Shown here one piece after another: positions 36,749 to 44,985 of a stretch of 64,000 nucleotides of DNA; position 1 is the first letter of the stretch, and each line of letters starts with the position of its first letter. A program made the position numbers and the translations under genes. The stretch covers positions 590,086-654,085 of the forward strand of contig NZ_JAABNN010000001.1 in assembly GCF_009928415.1 (NCBI RefSeq), read 5' to 3'. The notes beneath the pieces are model-generated. The model made no database searches, had not been told where the DNA came from, and saw nothing but the letters and a program-made list of their open reading frames with translations. The DNA is from Bacillus sp. USDA818B3_A. Its GTDB lineage: Bacteria > Bacillota > Bacilli > Bacillales > Cytobacillaceae.

Positions 36749-38218
36749 TTATTCACTATTCAATTTCCATTCCGTAATTCCCAGGGATTTTGCCTTTCTT
36801 AACACAGTCGGCTGAGTTACACCTAAAGCCTTTGCGGCCTTATGTGTACTGCCATATTTTTTTAATGCATTGGTAATAATATCTTTTTCTAGTATCGCTA
36901 CTGCCTCTTTCAGGGGCATAATTCTATTTCCTTTATGACTAGTAAAATGTTCCTCACCTAATGTAAGAATAATGATATCCCGAGTAATGTATTCGTTTTC
37001 TCCAATGATCACTAGTCGCTCGATTGTATTTTTTAACTCCCTAATATTTCCTGGCCAATGATAATTCGCTAATAAGTCTAATTCTTCAGGTGCAATCTTT
37101 TTTTGTTTATTATATTTCGTATTGAACTGATTAAGAAAATGATATACGAGTAGATAAATGTCATCGCATCTTTCTCTTAATGGCGGTATTGTAATGGGAA
37201 TCACATTTAGTCGGTAATAAAGGTCTTCTCTAAAGCTGCCTTCTTTTATTTGATTGAGGATATTTTGATTGGTAGCCGCAATAATCCGTACGTCAATTTT
37301 AATTGGTTGTGACCCGCCAATCCTCACAACTTCTTTTTCCTGAAGAATACGTAATAGTTTTGACTGGAGCTTCATCGGCATTTCACCAATCTCATCGAGC
37401 AGAATGGTACCGTGATTCGCTTCTTCAAATAATCCTAATTTTGTCTTTTGCTGAGCACCTGTAAACGCTCCTTTTTCGTAACCAAAAAGCTCCGACTCTA
37501 AAAGTGTCTCCGGAATCGCCGAACAGTTTACCTTAACGAAAGGCTTTTTATGCCTTGAACTATTTTTCACTAGTTCACTAGCAATCACTTCTTTCCCAAC
37601 TCCTGTTTCCCCAGTAATTAAAACCGTAGCATCTGTATTTGAAACTTGCTCAATTAATCTTTTAATTTTAATAACAGGAGCCGATTCCCCAATAAAACTA
37701 GGATTTCCTTTATTTTCATTAAAAAGCTGTAAGGCCTTATAATACTTTTCGTTTTCCCGTTCTTTTTCTTCAAGCATTTCCTTTAATTGGATCAGCTCAG
37801 TAAAATCTCTTATTATGGTGTATACTTGAGTGATTTCTCCCTTTTTATCAAATATTGGCGTTCCCGTAACTAATATCTTTTTATTGGTCGCCGGTGTGGT
37901 AGACATAATGGAAATCTTCTTTTTTTCTTTCAAGACTAATAAAGATACAGGCCGATTAATATACTTTTTTTCAACAAATGTTTGCATATGCTGACCGATC
38001 ATTTCCTCTTCTGAAATACCTGTTATTTTTGAGTAGGCTTTATTGATTCGTAACACTACTCCGTCTTGATCGGTTACAAGTATTCCATCAGAAAGCTCAT
38101 CACCGAGTTCAAAACCATCAATCACAATATGTTTATTTTCGTTTAGGGTATTGCTTATAACTCTATCATTCTCAGTAATTGATGCTTTCAAAATAGGATT
38201 TCCCCTCTCTACAATCAT
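36749..38218 (-). CDS. sigma-54-dependent activator (PAS-AAA-HTH)
   Basis: 489 aa. One PAS domain at about 38-150 (DGILVTDQDGVVLRINKAYSKITGISEEEMIGQ), then a short coiled coil and an AAA+ domain from about 170 to 405: Walker A GETGVGKE, sigma-54-contact loop GAFTGA, Walker B TILLDEIGEMP. The C-terminal Fis/TyrR-like HTH is at STHKAAKALGVTQPTVLRKAK. It activates sigma-54 RNA polymerase from enhancer sites. It lies between two operons that both carry -24/-12 promoters. The PAS domain may sense phloroglucinol or an aromatic acid (inference). The ATG at 38218 lacks a ribosome binding site; a TTG at 38191 preceded by AGGGG is an alternative start. Confidence 0.9.
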   Translation of the reverse strand: MIVERGNPILKASITENDRVISNTLNENKHIVIDGFELGDELSDGILVTDQDGVVLRINKAYSKITGISEEEMIGQHMQTFVEKKYINRPVSLLVLKEKKKISIMSTTPATNKKILVTGTPIFDKKGEITQVYTIIRDFTELIQLKEMLEEKERENEKYYKALQLFNENKGNPSFIGESAPVIKIKRLIEQVSNTDATVLITGETGVGKEVIASELVKNSSRHKKPFVKVNCSAIPETLLESELFGYEKGAFTGAQQKTKLGLFEEANHGTILLDEIGEMPMKLQSKLLRILQEKEVVRIGGSQPIKIDVRIIAATNQNILNQIKEGSFREDLYYRLNVIPITIPPLRERCDDIYLLVYHFLNQFNTKYNKQKKIAPEELDLLANYHWPGNIRELKNTIERLVIIGENEYITRDIIILTLGEEHFTSHKGNRIMPLKEAVAILEKDIITNALKKYGSTHKAAKALGVTQPTVLRKAKSLGITEWKLNSE

Positions 38219-38230
38219 GCCTATATTATA

Positions 38231-38245
38231 AATAAAGCGCTATCA
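38231..38245. promoter_or_regulatory. possible cre site upstream of the sigma-54 activator gene
   Basis: AATAAAGCGCTATCA (reverse TGATAGCGCTTTATT) resembles the cre consensus with two mismatches and lies 13 bp before the activator start. Weak on its own. Confidence 0.35.
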
Positions 38246-38303
38246 TATGTACTACTCTAATTTACCTATTTCCATTTTACAAATGATTTTTTGAATAAAA
38301 CGC

Positions 38304-38326
38304 AAAAAAGGATCAATAGATGATCC
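38304..38326 (-). terminator. terminator after the aromatic acid transporter gene
   Basis: GGATCA (38310-38315) and TGATCC (38321-38326) with a 5-nt loop, followed on the minus strand by six T. Located just past the transporter stop at 38342. Confidence 0.65.
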
Positions 38327-38341
38327 TCTTTTTAGCTTCTT

Positions 38342-39688
38342 CTAGTTTATCTGAATTTCAGGATCTCCCATTTTCGTAGTCTTTGATGTTTGCAGATCAC
38401 TTTTCTTTTCTTGGATGAGAAGAACGATACATGCTGCGATCAACCCAGGAATAGACACTGCCAAAAAGCTGACATAAAGATGCAAGCCCCATGACACAAT
38501 AAACCCTAAAATCGTTGGAGCAAAGATGGCTCCAAATCTTCCTAATCCAAAAGCAAATCCCATCCCAGTCGATCTCATGGATGGTGGGTAAAATAGAGAT
38601 AAATATCCATTTGCAATGTTTTGTCCACCGAAAAATCCAATACCAGCTAACGCCACCAAGGTTAGTACGGCAAAAAGATTAGTGGTGAAACCTAACAGTG
38701 TAATGGAAACAAAGGCTAACAGGTATAAACTTACTAATGTTTTTTTATAGCCTATACGCCCAACAACAAAACCAGCAATATTGCTTCCAAAAAGTGCCCC
38801 TAAATTTAGGGTAAGCAAAAACAATAGACCAAAGCTAAGCCCAAAACCAGCCTTTATCATTAATTGTGGAAGCCAGGTTGAAACACCTGCAGTAATAAAC
38901 ATATTCATAAAAAATACAATCCATATTAAAATGGTATTCACTCCTCTTTTTTCCCTAAATAAGGCTGGTAGAGAGGATTTTTCAGTATTGTCCAGTTCAA
39001 AACTCACATTTTTTGGCAGGTTAATCGTTGGTTGTAGTTTACCGCAGATGTTTCTTAATGTTTCGATTCGGTTATTTTTAATGAGATTAACAGTAGACTC
39101 CGGAAGAAACTTTATTAAGAGTGGTAATAGGAGGAGCGGAAAACCCCCGATCATGTACAATATTTCAAATCCATAATCTTTTAAAAGCCAGATAGAGAGC
39201 CCGGATGCTAGTATTCCGCCCACTTGCATTCCTGAAAAAATAGCTGCCACCATGACTGCTTTATTTTTATTCGGTGCATATTCTGTGGTAAGTGATACAA
39301 TATTAGGCATGACTCCCCCTAATCCTAATCCCATGATAAATCGGAAGAATCCAAATGTAGTCATAGTGGTTGAGAAACCTGACAATAGGCTTCCAACACT
39401 AAAAAAGATCGTACATAAAATAATCACTTTTTTTCTCCCTATTCGATCGGCGAGAAAGCCAAATGCTAAGGCGCCTGCACCTGCACCAATTAATCCGCAG
39501 CTGCCAATCAAACCAGCCTGTGTCGGGGTCATATGAAATTCCTTTAATAAAACTGGCATTGTAGCTCCGTACATCACCATATCAAATCCGTCAAAGGTAA
39601 TGATCATAAAAAATAAAGTGAACATGGTAAGATGAAATTTATTAAATTTTGTCGTACTGATAAACTCATTTATATTGATTTTTGACAT
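38342..39688 (-). CDS. MFS aromatic acid:H+ symporter (AAHS family)
   Basis: 448 aa, 12 membrane segments. AAHS marks: FDGFDMVMYGATMPVLLKEFHMTPTQAGLIGS in segment 1 and GFLADRIGRKKVII in the first cytoplasmic loop, as in BenK/PcaK. These carriers import benzoate-type acids with protons. It is the second gene of an operon with a gamma-resorcylate-decarboxylase-like enzyme under a sigma-54 promoter, suggesting import of a hydroxybenzoate such as 2,4,6-trihydroxybenzoate. AAHS proteins are less common in Bacillaceae than in Proteobacteria. G-rich ribosome binding site before the ATG. Confidence 0.88.
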   Translation of the reverse strand: MSKININEFISTTKFNKFHLTMFTLFFMIITFDGFDMVMYGATMPVLLKEFHMTPTQAGLIGSCGLIGAGAGALAFGFLADRIGRKKVIILCTIFFSVGSLLSGFSTTMTTFGFFRFIMGLGLGGVMPNIVSLTTEYAPNKNKAVMVAAIFSGMQVGGILASGLSIWLLKDYGFEILYMIGGFPLLLLPLLIKFLPESTVNLIKNNRIETLRNICGKLQPTINLPKNVSFELDNTEKSSLPALFREKRGVNTILIWIVFFMNMFITAGVSTWLPQLMIKAGFGLSFGLLFLLTLNLGALFGSNIAGFVVGRIGYKKTLVSLYLLAFVSITLLGFTTNLFAVLTLVALAGIGFFGGQNIANGYLSLFYPPSMRSTGMGFAFGLGRFGAIFAPTILGFIVSWGLHLYVSFLAVSIPGLIAACIVLLIQEKKSDLQTSKTTKMGDPEIQIN

Positions 39689-39736
39689 TCATTTCCCCCC
39701 CAGGGATATACTTTTTTTATAACGAATGGTTAATTT

Positions 39737-40753
39737 TTATCGATGATGATGATGCTGATAAAGGTTTATCCCTAATTTTTCAATTGCATTTCGATAGAAT
39801 AATTTCTCTCTTTCTTCGTCAGTCAAGGGAACATCTGTTAGGAACTGCATCATATCTGGAAGAGATTCATAGGGGTAATCGCTTCCAAATAAAATCCGAT
39901 CCATTCCCAATACCTCTTTTGTACATATAAATGCTTCTTTGCTCATATTTCCACTGGTCGTGACATAAATATTATTCTTAAAATAGTAACTAACATCTTC
40001 CTTACATTTAATAAAGGGGTTTGGCAGAAATTTTACCCGATTGTCCATTCGATCTAATAGAAATGGAAGTCCCTCACCTAAATGACCGAGCACTACCTTT
40101 AAGTTTTGCAGCTTATCAAACAGACCGGAAACTGTCATACGGGTAATCGTAATGATGGTGTCCAATGTAAAACCTAAAGCAGGGCCCGCCACGGTAAATC
40201 CAAATCCCTCTACCCGCATATCGTTTGGAAGCTGTGGATGCAAATAGACATATATACCAAGTTCTTCAGCCTTTTTAAAAATAGGGAAATAAAATTCATC
40301 ATCCGGCGCAGTGTCACCATAGTTGGAATGGGTATGCCAGGAAACAAATCCATATTCTTTTACACATCGTTCTAGCTCCTTACAAGCCTCGGCTGGATTT
40401 TTGACTGGTAAAATAGCACTCCCTAAATATTGGGTTGGGTACTTTTTGATAATCTCTGCCAGCGTATCATTGGTCCTCCTGCAGACCTCAATACTATCCT
40501 CTTCATCCAATTGCTCCGGCCCCGGCGAACTGCTTAAAATAACCACATCTACCCCTTGCTCTTTCATTAACTGATTTCGCTTTTCAGCAACCTCCAATAG
40601 CTGTGGCAAGATGACATCCTGGGGCATCGTAATCGCATCCGTCCAGGTTATAACGTTAGTTTCTTTTCTGTAAAATGGCGGCTGCTGTCTTTTAGCTAAC
40701 ACATCTAGTAAACTTTCATCGTAAAAATGGTTTTCAAAATCAATTCTTTTCAT
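39737..40753 (-). CDS. amidohydrolase 2 family decarboxylase, gamma-resorcylate decarboxylase-like
   Basis: 338 aa TIM-barrel amidohydrolase of the ACMSD group. The metal pattern matches gamma-resorcylate/2,3-dihydroxybenzoate decarboxylases: E7-x-H9 (DFENHF) instead of H-x-H, His in VYLHPQLP, His in LGHLGEGLPFLLDRMDNR and Asp in FGSDYPYES. These enzymes remove CO2 from ortho-hydroxybenzoates without a cofactor. With an aromatic-acid importer and a phloroglucinol pathway nearby, 2,4,6-trihydroxybenzoate (4-hydroxy-gamma-resorcylate) is a logical substrate, giving phloroglucinol. The natural C-terminus ends in four His plus Arg. First gene of its operon. Confidence 0.87.
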   Translation of the reverse strand: MKRIDFENHFYDESLLDVLAKRQQPPFYRKETNVITWTDAITMPQDVILPQLLEVAEKRNQLMKEQGVDVVILSSSPGPEQLDEEDSIEVCRRTNDTLAEIIKKYPTQYLGSAILPVKNPAEACKELERCVKEYGFVSWHTHSNYGDTAPDDEFYFPIFKKAEELGIYVYLHPQLPNDMRVEGFGFTVAGPALGFTLDTIITITRMTVSGLFDKLQNLKVVLGHLGEGLPFLLDRMDNRVKFLPNPFIKCKEDVSYYFKNNIYVTTSGNMSKEAFICTKEVLGMDRILFGSDYPYESLPDMMQFLTDVPLTDEEREKLFYRNAIEKLGINLYQHHHHR

Positions 40754-40793
40754 ATGTTCTTTCCCCTTTGTATTTTTAAATGAAAAAGCAAAA

Positions 40794-40808
40794 TAGAAAT
40801 CGCTTACA
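40794..40808. promoter_or_regulatory. cre-like CcpA site in the decarboxylase operon leader
   Basis: TAGAAATCGCTTACA matches the cre consensus WTGNAANCGNWNNCW with one mismatch. It lies between the sigma-54 promoter and the start codon, suited to a CcpA roadblock. Confidence 0.55.
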
Positions 40809-40874
40809 AAATTATTTCTTAGTTTAACCTCCTCACAAATTTTATAAAGTATATTATTTTTTCAATTTTAAATA

Positions 40875-40892
40875 TTGCAAATATCGTGCCAA
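40875..40892 (-). promoter_or_regulatory. sigma-54 (SigL) -24/-12 promoter of the decarboxylase-transporter operon
   Basis: Minus strand TTGGCACGATATTTGCAA: TGGCAC, five bases, TTGCA. It is nearly identical in its conserved parts to the element at 36439-36456. Predicted start near 40865, about 110 nt before the ATG. Confidence 0.88.
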
Positions 40893-41041
40893 CTAGTAAG
40901 ACCTTAAAATAAATTGGTAGAAGCTATCTCCATGCAACTTAGTGATTGAGTCGAGTCTTTTTATAGTAAACAAACCGATAACAAAATGTATCAAGTATAG
41001 GAATAATTCAGGAAAAGTCTTGATAAATATGTATTTAGGTG

Positions 41042-41059
41042 TGATATTTTTTTGTATCA
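41042..41059. promoter_or_regulatory. enhancer-like inverted repeat for the sigma-54 activator
   Basis: TGATATTTTTTTGTATCA is the opposite-orientation form of the TGATACA/T-run/TATCA elements at 36565 and 36630. It lies 150 bp upstream of the -24/-12 promoter at 40875. Single GTATCA half-sites also occur near 40988 and 41073. Confidence 0.62.
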
Positions 41060-41158
41060 ATCTTCAAACAAATGTATCAGAAATAAGGAAGAAGAGAGAT
41101 TGATGCCTCATTTTTGTTTTACGGGCGAACCAAATCTTTAACTTCCATATTAAATAAA

Positions 41159-41314
41159 CGCCAGCCGAAAGGCTGACGCAGTAATATAGTTATTTAAAGA
41201 CGTATTTAAGCGGAGAATATATTCGCCGTTTAAAAGTAATGGCGACCATTTTTATATTGACTTTATGGATAAATGTAGTCCGTGCCTGTCCCTCAGAACA
41301 GGGTGGACAGGCAC
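41159..41314. repeat. cluster of hairpins and palindromes between operons
   Basis: Three elements: a hairpin with a GAAA loop (41159-41178), a 28-bp imperfect palindrome centred on GAATATATTC (41206-41233), and GTGCCTGTCC (41282-41291) pairing with GGACAGGCAC (41305-41314). The last, 6 bp past the DUF4129 stop, resembles GTGCCTGTC-type dispersed hairpins of Bacillus genomes and may act as terminator. No coding potential was seen. Confidence 0.45.
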
Positions 41315-41319
41315 CCAAA

Positions 41320-42618
41320 TTATTGCCTTAGCTTTAACCAAAAATCGTCCACCTGTTTCATTTCCAATTCATTTAACAGCAGTTTTCCATAGCGAATGTC
41401 GTCATACCATTTTTTAATAAGCTCTAATTTTTCCATTCGCTCATTTAATTCCAGGACTTCATGAGCGGTTAATGATGCTCGCCACTGTTCTTGTTGTTTC
41501 ACTTCTCCTGCTAAAAAAAGATAAATAAAACGAATTTTTTCCTCAATCGTCATTTGCTCAAAATTTGGTTTACGTTTTGTTATATTTCGAAATAATTCTT
41601 GAACATTTTCTTTAACTTCCCTTTGAAATTTTCCCAAATCAAATAATGAGACCTTTTCATCTTCATACTCTATTACTAAATCTTTACGATGATTGTTTTT
41701 TAGAATTCGAGAGAATAGGTTGATTATCCAAGAAAACAATCGTCGAACCATTTTTCTGAACTTTTTTATCAATAATGCCGCTAACACGACAAAAAATCCA
41801 ACAACAAATATAATACCGATGATCCAAAGGAGATGATCTAACCATACCGGCATCGGGTTTGTTTCGTTTTTGCCTAAAATCATTGGCGGTCTTACTGGCT
41901 GATTCGTTCCAACTTCCGCAGATTCATTGGATTCTTCCCCGCCAAATAAAAGTCCAAAAAAGGATTTCACAACAAAATACAAGGCCGATTTGATAGATTG
42001 AAAGTTAGAAATGAAAAAGATGATCAATAAAATAATGAAAAGATAGATCCGGTTAAGACGTTTGACTTCACTTCCAACCTTTTTCTGTTTTTCTTTAGAA
42101 AATGATGCATGATGTAAGAGCTGTTCGTTTGTCATAAAAACCATGACAATAATAAATAGGAAACCTGCCGTACTAATCCAATTTTTGTACATAACGAGGT
42201 GCTGGTTAAACGCAAAAATGATATAACTCACAAAGTACAAGGGTAAACTGATCGCCCACATGATTTGACTTTGCATCAGCTGTTCCCCATCTTTTTCGGC
42301 ATGTTGAATTCCTCGAAAAGCAACAACGAAACCGATTAAAAGTGTGATCATTTTTGCCCATATAGAATCAAAAAATAGGAGACTATATATAGTTACCATG
42401 CCTGCAGCGCTTATGAAGGAAAGAAAGCGCCAATTGGGTAAAAGACAACGAAAAAGGAAATGAATGTAGAATAGAAACAGTAAACCCAAAAACCATAAGA
42501 GGATCTCTTCATGATTCAGACAAAACACAGCTAACAATAGAAACACCGGAAAAAAAACTAATCCTTCGACTAGTCCGGAAATTAAAGGTTTAAGGAAACG
42601 GCTTGCTTTAACCCGCAT
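41320..42618 (-). CDS. DUF4129-type membrane protein
   Basis: 432 aa. The N-terminal half is hydrophobic with about six membrane segments (GLVEGLVFFPVFLLLAVFCLN, FISAAGMVTIYSLLFFDSI and others). A further pair lies near 195 and 265. The C-terminal cytoplasmic part (340-432) has IEEKIRFIYLFLAGEVKQQEQWRASLTAHEVLEL, typical of DUF4129. It overlaps the DUF58 gene by 11 bp and is the third member of a MoxR-DUF58-DUF4129 unit. In such clusters a transglutaminase-like protein often accompanies these genes; none is seen here. Molecular role unknown, presumably with the MoxR ATPase. Confidence 0.78.
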   Translation of the reverse strand: MRVKASRFLKPLISGLVEGLVFFPVFLLLAVFCLNHEEILLWFLGLLFLFYIHFLFRCLLPNWRFLSFISAAGMVTIYSLLFFDSIWAKMITLLIGFVVAFRGIQHAEKDGEQLMQSQIMWAISLPLYFVSYIIFAFNQHLVMYKNWISTAGFLFIIVMVFMTNEQLLHHASFSKEKQKKVGSEVKRLNRIYLFIILLIIFFISNFQSIKSALYFVVKSFFGLLFGGEESNESAEVGTNQPVRPPMILGKNETNPMPVWLDHLLWIIGIIFVVGFFVVLAALLIKKFRKMVRRLFSWIINLFSRILKNNHRKDLVIEYEDEKVSLFDLGKFQREVKENVQELFRNITKRKPNFEQMTIEEKIRFIYLFLAGEVKQQEQWRASLTAHEVLELNERMEKLELIKKWYDDIRYGKLLLNELEMKQVDDFWLKLRQ

Positions 42619-43729
42619 TTTCCACCTCTGCCTTCTTTACTTCATCTGCTAATATCACTACCTTAACTGCATTACCTAATTGTTCCAATTTATCAATTTG
42701 CAGCTCTACTTTTTCCGTAATTTTATAGGCAAATATAATAATATCAGTATTTGTCAATTCACCATTGATATCTTCCTGTAAAAATGCAGGGAAATTACGA
42801 CTACGATCCATCTTTACTTTAGCAATGGCGTCCAATATGAATTCTACTTGTTGTCCATCACTTGACGGTTCAATGCGGACAGATGGCTTAACCAGTGAAA
42901 TTGAATTGACAAATGGTTCAACATAATAACCATTACAGCCAAATCCTGTGGCAACTCCCTGATTAATGGTATAGCTTGCCAGTGTTGCCGCGTAAGACAG
43001 CGCCTTTTCAAATAGATCGAGTTTCTCCATCGGTAACCTTACATCTTCGTTTATATCAAAACTTACATAAATAAGTAAATGATGATCCGCCGTATAATCT
43101 TTCTTATTGATTTGAAAGGAATGTGTTCTGGCTGTGGCCTTCCAATTAATTGAATTGAAAGAATCCCCTTGCTGATATTCACGTACTCCTGCATGTAAAA
43201 ACGGATCTTCAATGATCCAGCGTTTCACAGTCATTTCACCAAGCCAACTATGAGAGGGCAAAGGGATTTCCTCCATTGGCACTAGTTTCGGATAAACCGT
43301 TAGTGCGGTCTGTGAAGCGAAGGAATCAAAGACGCCACCAAATCCCATCGCGTCTCCTGCTGTCACTGACACACTTGGAAGCAGGTAATAACCCCTTTTT
43401 CTTCCTATTAGGAGAATCTTTCGGGTTATTTTTTGATAGGGCCATAAACTAAATAAAGTAGAATGATAGACGGGGCCTTCCTCTTCAAATTTTACAGATT
43501 CTTCACTTAGTAAATTTGAATGGATCATTGTTTCTAACCTTAGCCATGGAACAGGCAATAATTTACGGTTCATAATTTCGTAGACCATTACTACCTTTTC
43601 ACCTTCACTAACAGAGGTCTGTTTCAAATAACGTTGGTATGATATTCCTTTCAAGCCCCATTTTCGATTTATAAATCCCTGTATAAGAAAAATAAAGAGA
43701 AATACAACGATGAACCAAGCTATATTCAT
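42608..43729 (-). CDS. DUF58 domain-containing protein
   Basis: 373 aa. A single membrane segment near the N-terminus (IAWFIVVFLFIFLIQGFI) precedes a soluble region. The DUF58 signature is seen at DPFLHAGVREYQQGDSFNSINWKATARTHSFQINKKD near residue 185. DUF58 proteins are von Willebrand A-like partners of MoxR ATPases. It overlaps the moxR-type gene by 4 bp (ATGA-type coupling) and the DUF4129 gene by 11 bp, so the three are translated together. Role probably in assembling or activating another protein or complex at the membrane. Confidence 0.88.
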   Translation of the reverse strand: MNIAWFIVVFLFIFLIQGFINRKWGLKGISYQRYLKQTSVSEGEKVVMVYEIMNRKLLPVPWLRLETMIHSNLLSEESVKFEEEGPVYHSTLFSLWPYQKITRKILLIGRKRGYYLLPSVSVTAGDAMGFGGVFDSFASQTALTVYPKLVPMEEIPLPSHSWLGEMTVKRWIIEDPFLHAGVREYQQGDSFNSINWKATARTHSFQINKKDYTADHHLLIYVSFDINEDVRLPMEKLDLFEKALSYAATLASYTINQGVATGFGCNGYYVEPFVNSISLVKPSVRIEPSSDGQQVEFILDAIAKVKMDRSRNFPAFLQEDINGELTNTDIIIFAYKITEKVELQIDKLEQLGNAVKVVILADEVKKAEVENAG

Positions 43730-44694
43730 TTGTAAAACAAATCCTTTTCTGATTCAGTAGGGACTTTTACATTAGCCAGGATGTCGTCTATTACAGCATC
43801 AACCTCACCATGCTTAATGCCTATTCGCTTTGCTAGTACAAGACGATGCCCTAAAACTGGCTTGGCTATTTTTTTTATATCATCCGGTATGATATAGGTC
43901 CTTCCCTGTAATAATGCATATACTTGGATGGCCTTTAACATGGCTTGACTTCCACGCGGACTGACCCCAAGCAAAATTCTTTCATGATTTCGGGTTGCCT
44001 CTATAATATCCATTAAGTATGAAAGTACATCCTGACTTATCTCTACCTCATGGTAAATTTTTTGCATCGCAACAATCTCTTCCACACTAACTACAGATTC
44101 TAATGCTTCTAATGGATTGTTCTGTTTAAATCGCAATAAAATATCCATACCTTCTTGTTTTGATGGGTAACCCATATTTATTTTTAAAAGAAATCTGTCC
44201 AGTTGTGCTTCGGGCAACGGAAATGTTCCCAAGCTTTCTACTGGATTTTGTGTCGCAATAACTAAAAATGGATTGGTTAACTGATGGGAGTGGCCATCAA
44301 TCGTTACTTGGCGCTCCTCCATACTTTCAAGTAAACTTGATTGTGTTCTTGGTGTGGCACGATTAATTTCATCTGCTAAAAGGAAGTTAGTAAAAATGGG
44401 TCCTGGCCGAAATTCAAATTCTCCCTTTTGTTGACTATAAAAATAAATTCCTGTAATATCCGAGGGCAATAAATCTGGGGTGAATTGAATTCGTTTAAAC
44501 GTACCTGAAACGGACTTTGCTAAGACTTTCGCCAACAATGTTTTACCTGTACCAGGCACATCTTCCAATAACACATGTCCATTAGAAACAAGCGCAACAA
44601 GCAATAAATCAATCGTATCCCCTTGCCCGACGACAACATGATTAACATTTCGCTTTATTTTGGCCGTTACTTCCCTTATATCTGATAACTGCAC
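43726..44694 (-). CDS. MoxR-family AAA+ ATPase
   Basis: 322 aa. AAA_3 domain: Walker A EDVPGTGKTLLAK near residue 43, DITGIYFYSQQKGEFEFRPGPIF, Walker B LLADEINRATPRTQSSLLESMEE near 112, sensor 1 VIATQNPVESLGTFPLPEAQLDRF and an AAA lid at the C-terminus. MoxR ATPases act as chaperones for protein maturation together with DUF58 partners. First gene of the three-gene unit. The start is GTG at 44694 with AGGGGT upstream. It has no obvious link to the catabolic islands on either side. Confidence 0.93.
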   Translation of the reverse strand: MQLSDIREVTAKIKRNVNHVVVGQGDTIDLLLVALVSNGHVLLEDVPGTGKTLLAKVLAKSVSGTFKRIQFTPDLLPSDITGIYFYSQQKGEFEFRPGPIFTNFLLADEINRATPRTQSSLLESMEERQVTIDGHSHQLTNPFLVIATQNPVESLGTFPLPEAQLDRFLLKINMGYPSKQEGMDILLRFKQNNPLEALESVVSVEEIVAMQKIYHEVEISQDVLSYLMDIIEATRNHERILLGVSPRGSQAMLKAIQVYALLQGRTYIIPDDIKKIAKPVLGHRLVLAKRIGIKHGEVDAVIDDILANVKVPTESEKDLFYK

Positions 44695-44938
44695 TCTTAT
44701 ATACCCCTATTCATTGATATTTAGATACATCCCTTGAACCTATTATAAGCAATTAATTAATAGAATGATATTATATTAAAGGGAATTAATAGAATACTCA
44801 TAATTATTGTAATACTCCTGTATGCATATTGTATTTTGGCGGCCTTTTGGATGGTCAATTTAGAAAAATGCAGACAGGTACATTTAGCCCTAAAATATCG
44901 AAGTTCTGTGAAGGGGCTTTATCATAGCCAAAAATAAA

Positions 44939-44974
44939 AACGGCTTTATTCTATCTTAATAGAATAAAACCGCT
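44939..44974 (-). terminator. terminator after the Gfo/Idh/MocA gene
   Basis: CGGCTTTATTCTAT (44941-44954) and ATAGAATAAAACCG (44959-44972) form a 14-bp stem with one mismatch, followed by T-rich sequence on the minus strand. Confidence 0.75.
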
Positions 44975-44985
44975 AATAATTATTA

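Noticed and set aside
41320-44694. MoxR/DUF58/DUF4129 trio as part of a defence or phage-related system
   Set aside because: The overlapping order is the common housekeeping arrangement and no effector, nuclease or phage gene is present.
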